The translations under genes and the position numbers were made by a program. DNA of 9,379 nucleotides from Acidobacteriaceae bacterium. Lineage in GTDB: Bacteria > Acidobacteriota > Terriglobia > Terriglobales > Acidobacteriaceae. Under the pieces are notes generated by a model that ran no database searches, had not been told where the DNA came from, and was given only the letters and a program-made list of their open reading frames with translations. Position 1 is the stretch's first letter. Each line of letters opens with the position of its first letter. Shown in pieces: positions 5,891 to 9,379 of this stretch. The stretch spans positions 1-9,379 of the forward strand of contig PLKU01000537.1 of assembly GCA_003140705.1 (NCBI GenBank), written 5' to 3'.

Positions 5891-6622
5891 CTACTCCAAG
5901 TGCGAGGCAACCACCGCTAGAGCGGCGATTGCGGCTGTCTCGGCACGGAGAATCCGTGGACCAAGCGAAACGGCGATCCAGCCGTTGGCGTCAAAGAGGG
6001 CCTCTTCTTCAGGCGTCCATCCACCGACCGGCCCAATGGCGATCTCAAGAGTGGGCATCTGCGCCTGTGCGGCGGTCATGGCTTCATTCACAGCGTGGCG
6101 CAGCGTGGTGGTGCGCTCCTGTTCAGCCAGGACGATGCGCGTAGAGGCTGACGCCGCGCGGATCCGATCGGCCAATGCGATTGGATCGGAGATAAGCGGG
6201 ACGTCGGAGCGGCGAGACTGCTGGGCAGCTTCGTGCGCGATCCGCCTCCAACGCTCAACGCGCTTCATCGCGGCAAGCGCGAGATGCTTCTCAGTACGGC
6301 GCGCGATCACGGGCGCAACCGCGGCAACGCCCAATTCGGTGGCCTTTTCGATGGCCCACTCCATGTGGTCGAACTTGTAGACGGCCATGACTAACGTAAC
6401 CGGTAGCGCGGGGTCGGCCTGGACCTCGGCGATGAGATTGAAGCGGACTTCGCTGGTGGAGACGGCAGCAACTTCGGCGTGAAAGACATGGCCGCCGGCA
6501 ACCACATCGGCTTCCATGCCGGCCTCAGCGCGCAGCACACGGGCCATGTGTTCGGCCTGCGCGCCAACGATTGTTGCAGTGGCTTCGTCCCAATGTTCGG
6601 CAATCCAGCGGCGTCTTGTCAT
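5891..6622 (-). CDS. rsmE: 16S rRNA (uracil1498-N3)-methyltransferase RsmE
   Basis: SAM-dependent SPOUT-class enzyme that methylates U1498 of 16S rRNA. The protein is 243 residues, the normal length. The N-terminal RNA-binding part shows HMARVLRAEAGMEADVV. The catalytic part shows YKFDHMEWAIEKATELGV, RRTEKHLALAAMKRVERWRRI, HEAAQQSRR, then AIGPVGGWTPEEEALF and VSLGPRILRAETAAI, which form the knotted SAM-binding site. One oddity: the usual GPEGG loop reads GPVGG, with Val199 encoded by GTC (plus-strand GAC at 6026-6028). The start is the ATG at 6620-6622; no strong ribosome site precedes it. It lies downstream of the hairpin terminator at 6678-6704. A weak TACACT lies between them, but no good promoter. 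Identification is firm despite the substitution. Confidence 0.93.
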   Translation of the reverse strand: MTRRRWIAEHWDEATATIVGAQAEHMARVLRAEAGMEADVVAGGHVFHAEVAAVSTSEVRFNLIAEVQADPALPVTLVMAVYKFDHMEWAIEKATELGVAAVAPVIARRTEKHLALAAMKRVERWRRIAHEAAQQSRRSDVPLISDPIALADRIRAASASTRIVLAEQERTTTLRHAVNEAMTAAQAQMPTLEIAIGPVGGWTPEEEALFDANGWIAVSLGPRILRAETAAIAALAVVASHLE

Positions 6623-6677
6623 GAGAGTTGGAAAGCGGTTTCAGGTGCGTCAAATCTAGTGTATCTGCACAAACACT

Positions 6678-6704
6678 GAGGGGGACGCTTTGAGCGTCCC
6701 CCTC
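6678..6704 (-). terminator. Strong hairpin, probable terminator of the Lys/Ala-rich peptide gene
   Basis: GAGGGGGACGCT (6678-6689) pairs perfectly with AGCGTCCCCCTC (6693-6704): a 12-bp GC-rich stem with a 3-base loop. It starts 27 nt after the stop codon of the small peptide gene and ends before rsmE. The downstream minus-strand tail (AGTGTTTGTG) is only moderately T-rich, so some read-through into rsmE is possible. Confidence 0.7.
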
Positions 6705-6731
6705 GCGTGTTGCCTTGTTGTTGGTTGACCG

Positions 6732-6821
6732 CTACTTCTTTTTTGCGGCCTTCTTAGCGGGCGCCTTCTTGGCTGCGGCCTTCTTTGCAGGTGCCTTTTT
6801 CGCTGCTTTCTTGGTTGCCAT
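6732..6821 (-). CDS. 29-residue Lys/Ala/Pro-rich histone H1-like peptide
   Basis: A short reading frame runs on the minus strand from the ATG at 6819-6821 to the TAG at 6732-6734. It encodes 29 residues: 13 Lys, 12 Ala, 2 Pro, one Met and one Thr. After MATKKAAK the pattern is two imperfect units, KAPAKKAAAK and KAPAKKAAKKK, like the tails of eukaryotic histone H1 and bacterial H1-like proteins. GGGAG lies 10 nt before the ATG in an A-rich leader. Coding is supported by a near-consensus promoter (6887-6915) and a strong hairpin after the stop, so the gene looks like a complete single-gene unit. Such a peptide would be expected to bind DNA or RNA by charge; no other domain is present. Family resemblance rests on composition, so the function is inferred. 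It is too short for most gene callers. Confidence 0.72.
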   Translation of the reverse strand: MATKKAAKKAPAKKAAAKKAPAKKAAKKK

Positions 6822-6858
6822 TTTTGCTATTCTCCCTTTTTGATGATTTGGAACATTC

Positions 6859-6878
6859 CTGCAATCCATTTATTGCAG
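6859..6878 (-). promoter_or_regulatory. Leader hairpin of the Lys/Ala-rich peptide gene
   Basis: CTGCAAT (6859-6865) and ATTGCAG (6872-6878) form a perfect 7-bp inverted repeat with a 6-base loop. It lies just after the predicted transcription start (about 6880) and 37 nt before the start codon, so it would sit at the very 5' end of the mRNA. A role in mRNA stability or regulation is possible but unproven. Confidence 0.45.
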
Positions 6879-6886
6879 TTGAAGAA

Positions 6887-6915
6887 TGTATAGATTCATC
6901 AATCATCAGTGTCAA
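6887..6915 (-). promoter_or_regulatory. Sigma-70-type promoter for the Lys/Ala-rich peptide gene
   Basis: On the minus strand TTGACA (6910-6915, perfect -35) and TATACA (6887-6892, 4 of 6 for -10) are separated by exactly 17 nt. Transcription would start near 6880, giving a leader of about 59 nt. The surrounding stretch (about 6822-7000) is clearly more AT-rich than its neighbours. This is the best promoter in the window. Confidence 0.65.
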
Positions 6916-7021
6916 GGAAAAAACGACATGGTGGTGGAAAAATCGACAACAATTATTTTCGGCGGAATTGAGATTTCATTCGCGGAGACTGAATTCTGAA
7001 GAGCCCACAGAGCTCGAATGC

Positions 7022-7537
7022 TCAGTTCTTGCATGCTGCGGCGGCTCGGTCCTTCACGAATTGTGCCAGCGTTCCTGCCTCGCGACGTTGGATGAGATCG
7101 TCGAGATAGGGTTGTCGATCTTTCGGATTAGCCTTCAACAGTGCCTCGTAGACGCGCAATGCGACTTCAACGCCGGCTTGAAATTGAGCCAGCGTGTCGT
7201 CTTGCTTAACTGGATTCTGAATCAGGAACGCAGTCTGCGAGAACGCTTCCGCAAGAAATACGGTGGCTGCATCTTTCTTGTCGCCCTTTGGCATCTTGTC
7301 GAGAATCATGCAAACCTGCACATGGATGTCGGGAATCTCAATGATCCATCGAAGAACCCATTCGCGTTCCTGAACATCCTGTGGCCCAAGGGGATTGGCT
7401 TCAAAGTCTTGAATGTATTCGAGCCCTCGCTTTCGCTCTTCAGGAGTGGAAGGGCCGCGATCGGCGGCGGTTCCTGCAATGGGCGCGAGCAAAAGCGAAC
7501 AGACCACAAGCACTGCGGGAATAAAGCGTATGAACAT
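7022..7537 (-). CDS. Small exported protein of unknown function
   Basis: I do not recognise this 171-residue protein. It begins MFIRFIPAVLVVCSLLLAP and has a signal peptide probably cleaved after AGTAA (about residue 25). The mature part is mostly predicted helix and rich in charged residues, with PEERKRGLEYIQDFEANPLG, then a WVLRWIIEIPD segment, GVEVALRVYEALLKANPKDR, and an Ala-rich tail ending ACKN. The mature chain has two cysteines (76 and 169) that could form a disulfide. The ATG at 7535-7537 is chosen because GAGGA lies 8 nt upstream; an ATG at 7567 would overlap the end of sdaA and spoil the export signal. It starts 23 nt after the sdaA stop codon and is probably co-transcribed with it. 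The pattern of paired helices hints at a TPR-like helical repeat, but no repeat consensus is clear. Confidence 0.75.
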   Translation of the reverse strand: MFIRFIPAVLVVCSLLLAPIAGTAADRGPSTPEERKRGLEYIQDFEANPLGPQDVQEREWVLRWIIEIPDIHVQVCMILDKMPKGDKKDAATVFLAEAFSQTAFLIQNPVKQDDTLAQFQAGVEVALRVYEALLKANPKDRQPYLDDLIQRREAGTLAQFVKDRAAAACKN

Positions 7538-7560
7538 GGCTGCAATCCTCGCCAGCAAAT

Positions 7561-8991
7561 CTAGCACTCGATGATGTTCAGAGCAAGACCGGCGAGGCTG
7601 GTCTCCTTGTAGCGGGACTGCATGTCCAGGCCCGTTTGATACATGGTGCGGATGACCTGATCGAGCGAGACCTTGTGGGCCTCAGACTCGTTGAGAGCAA
7701 GACGCGATGCGTTGATTGCCTTAGCTGCGCCCATGGCGTTGCGCTCGATGCAGGGGATCTGCACCAGGCCGCCGATAGGGTCGCACGTCATTCCCAGGTT
7801 GTGTTCCATGGCGATCTCGGCTGCGTGCTCCACTTGTCCATTGGTGCCGCCGAGCGCCGCCGTGAGCCCGCCGGCGGCCATGGAGCAGGCCACGCCCACT
7901 TCACCCTGACATCCAACCTCCGCCCCGCTGATGGAGGCATTCTCCTTGTAAAGGATGCCGATGGCGGCCGAAGTGAGGAAGAAGCGCATCATGCCTTCAT
8001 GATCGGAATCGGGAATAAAGCGGTGATAGTAGAGGGCCACGGCAGGAATCACTCCGGCAGCGCCATTGGTGGGCGCGGTGACCACACGCCCGCCCGCGGC
8101 GTTCTCTTCATTCACCGCCATGGCGTAGACGGTGACCCAGTCGAGTGGGGTCAGCGGCTCGTTGCGCAACCCGTCAGCTTCCTTCTCCCGCAGGCGGGCG
8201 GCCAGGCGATGCGCGCGGCGGCGGACATTGAGGCCACCGGGCAAAATGCCTTCCGCTTCGATGCCCCGCTCGACGCAGCCCTGCATGATGAGCCACAGGC
8301 TGTCGATGCCCGCACGTACAAACTCGACAGGCGCCTGCTGCGAATCGTGTGGGACGAGAGCGCATTCGTTCTCAAGCATGAGCTGGCTGATGGAGAGCTC
8401 GTTGGCGTGCGCCGTAGCCAGCAACTCTGCCGCGCTGTGAAAGGGAAACGGGATTGAGGGCTGTTGTTGCTCCGTGGATGCCTGCTTTTCGGTGGAGCTG
8501 GATGTCGCATCCTCGATGATGAATCCGCCGCCAATGGAGAAGAATGTGCGCTCGTCAACGAGCCCGCCCGCGGTGTCATAGGCTTTGAAGCGGACTCCGT
8601 TGGGATGCTGGGTGCGCGCGTCGGGCGGGTACATCTGTGCGCGCTGGAAGACCAGGTCGCGCGGTTCTTCAAATGGGATCGGATGAATTCCGGCCAGATT
8701 GATGAGGTGTTCTGTGCGTATGGCTGCGACGGTCGATTCAATCGCCGCGGGGTCGATGGTGGCCGGCTCGTTGCCGGCCAAGCCTAGAATGACAGCCCGG
8801 TCTGTGGCGTGACCGATCCCGGTGAGGGCAAGCGAACCGAACAGCTCAGCCTGCACACGAGCCACGTCCTTGAGATGGCCGCGGGGCTCAAGCTCGCGTG
8901 CAAAGCGGCATGCCGCACGCATCGGACCCATGGTGTGGGAGCTCGAAGGGCCGACGCCGATCTTGTACAGGTCGAAGAGGCTCGTAGTCAC
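7561..8991 (-). CDS. sdaA: L-serine ammonia-lyase (iron-sulfur L-serine dehydratase), single-chain type
   Basis: Converts L-serine to pyruvate and ammonia with an oxygen-sensitive [4Fe-4S] cluster. The 476-residue protein is a fused beta+alpha form. The N-terminal domain has [20 protein letters not shown] and [19 protein letters not shown]. The catalytic domain has [49 protein letters not shown] and [19 protein letters not shown]. Cluster cysteines are Cys361, Cys403 and Cys414. The chain ends exactly in Cys476, matching the tail-in-mouth C-terminal cysteine of Legionella SdaA (343/385/396/458) with identical spacings of 42, 11 and 62. A Ser/Thr/Gln-rich stretch (162-179) is a variable loop between domains. 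The start is a GTG with no ribosome site but with TACAAT 7 nt upstream, suggesting a leaderless transcript. The small exported protein gene follows after 23 nt. Confidence 0.96.
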   Translation of the reverse strand: MTTSLFDLYKIGVGPSSSHTMGPMRAACRFARELEPRGHLKDVARVQAELFGSLALTGIGHATDRAVILGLAGNEPATIDPAAIESTVAAIRTEHLINLAGIHPIPFEEPRDLVFQRAQMYPPDARTQHPNGVRFKAYDTAGGLVDERTFFSIGGGFIIEDATSSSTEKQASTEQQQPSIPFPFHSAAELLATAHANELSISQLMLENECALVPHDSQQAPVEFVRAGIDSLWLIMQGCVERGIEAEGILPGGLNVRRRAHRLAARLREKEADGLRNEPLTPLDWVTVYAMAVNEENAAGGRVVTAPTNGAAGVIPAVALYYHRFIPDSDHEGMMRFFLTSAAIGILYKENASISGAEVGCQGEVGVACSMAAGGLTAALGGTNGQVEHAAEIAMEHNLGMTCDPIGGLVQIPCIERNAMGAAKAINASRLALNESEAHKVSLDQVIRTMYQTGLDMQSRYKETSLAGLALNIIEC

Positions 8992-8998
8992 GGATGAA

Positions 8999-9004
8999 AT
9001 TGTA
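8999..9004 (-). promoter_or_regulatory. -10 element of sdaA, probably giving a leaderless mRNA
   Basis: On the minus strand TACAAT (5 of 6 to consensus) ends 7 nt before the GTG start of sdaA. That spacing places transcription start at or next to the start codon. No convincing -35 is present at 17 nt, and no ribosome site lies in the gap. Confidence 0.45.
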
Positions 9005-9204
9005 GCGCGGAACAGGTGATGGCGGTTAGAGGGTCAAAGGATGAGGTTCGTTGATTCGTCCCCCGGGATCTGTTCGCGGAGGAAGTGAGACGCGTGCTGA
9101 GTGGCCCGGAATCCGGGACCAGGACATACGAACAATATCCGCGGTACAATCCGCTCGGCAATCCGCGCGACATCCATGCAGACCTTGCGAAGTGATGGGA
9201 GAAG

Positions 9205-9379
9205 ATGATGAGAATCGCGGTCCCTTTGACAACGGTCAACAGGCTGCCCACATGGTCCCGCGTTAATCTCAGTCAGCCTCAAACTCGGCCAAACATCTCC
9301 TTCGCAGACGCGCCCGTGTCAATCCAGCCTCACGCATCGCTCCTGCAAATAGCTGTGACGACGAAAATGCAATCACTGG
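9205..9379 (+). CDS. Possible start of a rightward gene, cut by the window edge
   Basis: A plus-strand frame opens at ATG 9205 or ATG 9208, after a stop at 9193-9195, and stays open to the right edge for about 58 codons. GGGAG (9197-9201) lies 6 nt before the second ATG, and a weak TACAAT promoter candidate lies at 9145-9150. The protein begins MMRIAVPLTTVNRLPTWSRV and resembles nothing I know. Codon use does not clearly look like the neighbouring genes, so this may be chance. Confidence 0.22.
   Translation, partial: MMRIAVPLTTVNRLPTWSRVNLSQPQTRPNISFADAPVSIQPHASLLQIAVTTKMQSL

Larger units (their letters stand above)
8992..9379. other. Stretch with no confident gene
   Basis: This 388-base end region holds the sdaA start signals on the left. 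Several overlapping frames of 60-90 codons exist on both strands, but none resembles a known family. In the plus direction AGGACA (9121-9126), an 18-nt spacer and TACAAT (9145-9150) make a weak promoter candidate that points to the possible partial gene at 9205. No tRNA, repeat array or strong hairpin was seen. Confidence 0.5.

Noticed and set aside
6785..7564. Plus-strand open frame of 259 codons running through an AT-rich stretch
   Set aside because: It crosses the small-peptide promoter and is antisense to the exported protein gene, which has a ribosome site and a signal peptide. The plus-strand product has no recognisable domain.
7636..8457. Plus-strand open frame of 273 codons
   Set aside because: Antisense shadow of sdaA, whose cluster cysteines and motifs are complete on the minus strand.
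1..9379. CRISPR arrays, tRNA or rRNA genes, prophage, insertion sequences or defence genes
   Set aside because: No regularly spaced repeats, no RNA gene cores, no transposase, integrase, toxin or nuclease motifs were found in any frame.

Overview
The window is high-GC bacterial DNA with densely packed genes on both strands. The protein types (secreted SAM hydrolase, secreted NUP-family protein, a GH39-like hydrolase, a tiny Lys/Ala-rich histone-like peptide) and GGGGCACCC-type intergenic hairpins suggest an Acidobacteriota genome, probably class Terriglobia. That assignment is inference from family resemblance and memory, not a search result.

Layout. (1) 1-1928, minus strand: a secreted SAM hydrolase (DUF62 family) followed 40 nt later by a secreted isoaspartyl peptidase/asparaginase cut by the left edge. 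(2) A short divergent control region (1929-2014) with a perfect 13-base palindrome. (3) 2015-3091, plus strand: a secreted NUP-family (nucleoside phosphorylase-like) protein, then 3240-3968 an aquaglyceroporin. (4) 3969-4202: a convergent intergenic region with two hairpins and a second copy of the last 40 bases of the aquaporin gene. (5) 4203-6821, minus strand: a secreted GH39-like glycoside hydrolase, rsmE, and a 29-residue Lys/Ala-rich peptide gene with its own promoter, leader hairpin and hairpin terminator. (6) 7022-8991, minus strand: sdaA (iron-sulfur L-serine dehydratase) followed 23 nt later by a small exported protein of unknown function. (7) 8992-9379: no confident gene; a weak rightward partial reading frame begins near 9205.

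How the genes may work together. The most coherent group is 1-3091. Three neighbouring genes carry export signals, and their expected chemistry is SAM to adenosine plus methionine, nucleoside handling, and hydrolysis of isoaspartyl or asparagine amides. A periplasmic salvage module for purine, sulfur and nitrogen is a reasonable hypothesis. The aquaglyceroporin could move small solutes, but nothing ties it to the module except position. The right half is mostly housekeeping (rRNA methylation, serine catabolism). The unusual item there is the tiny basic peptide gene with an almost consensus promoter.
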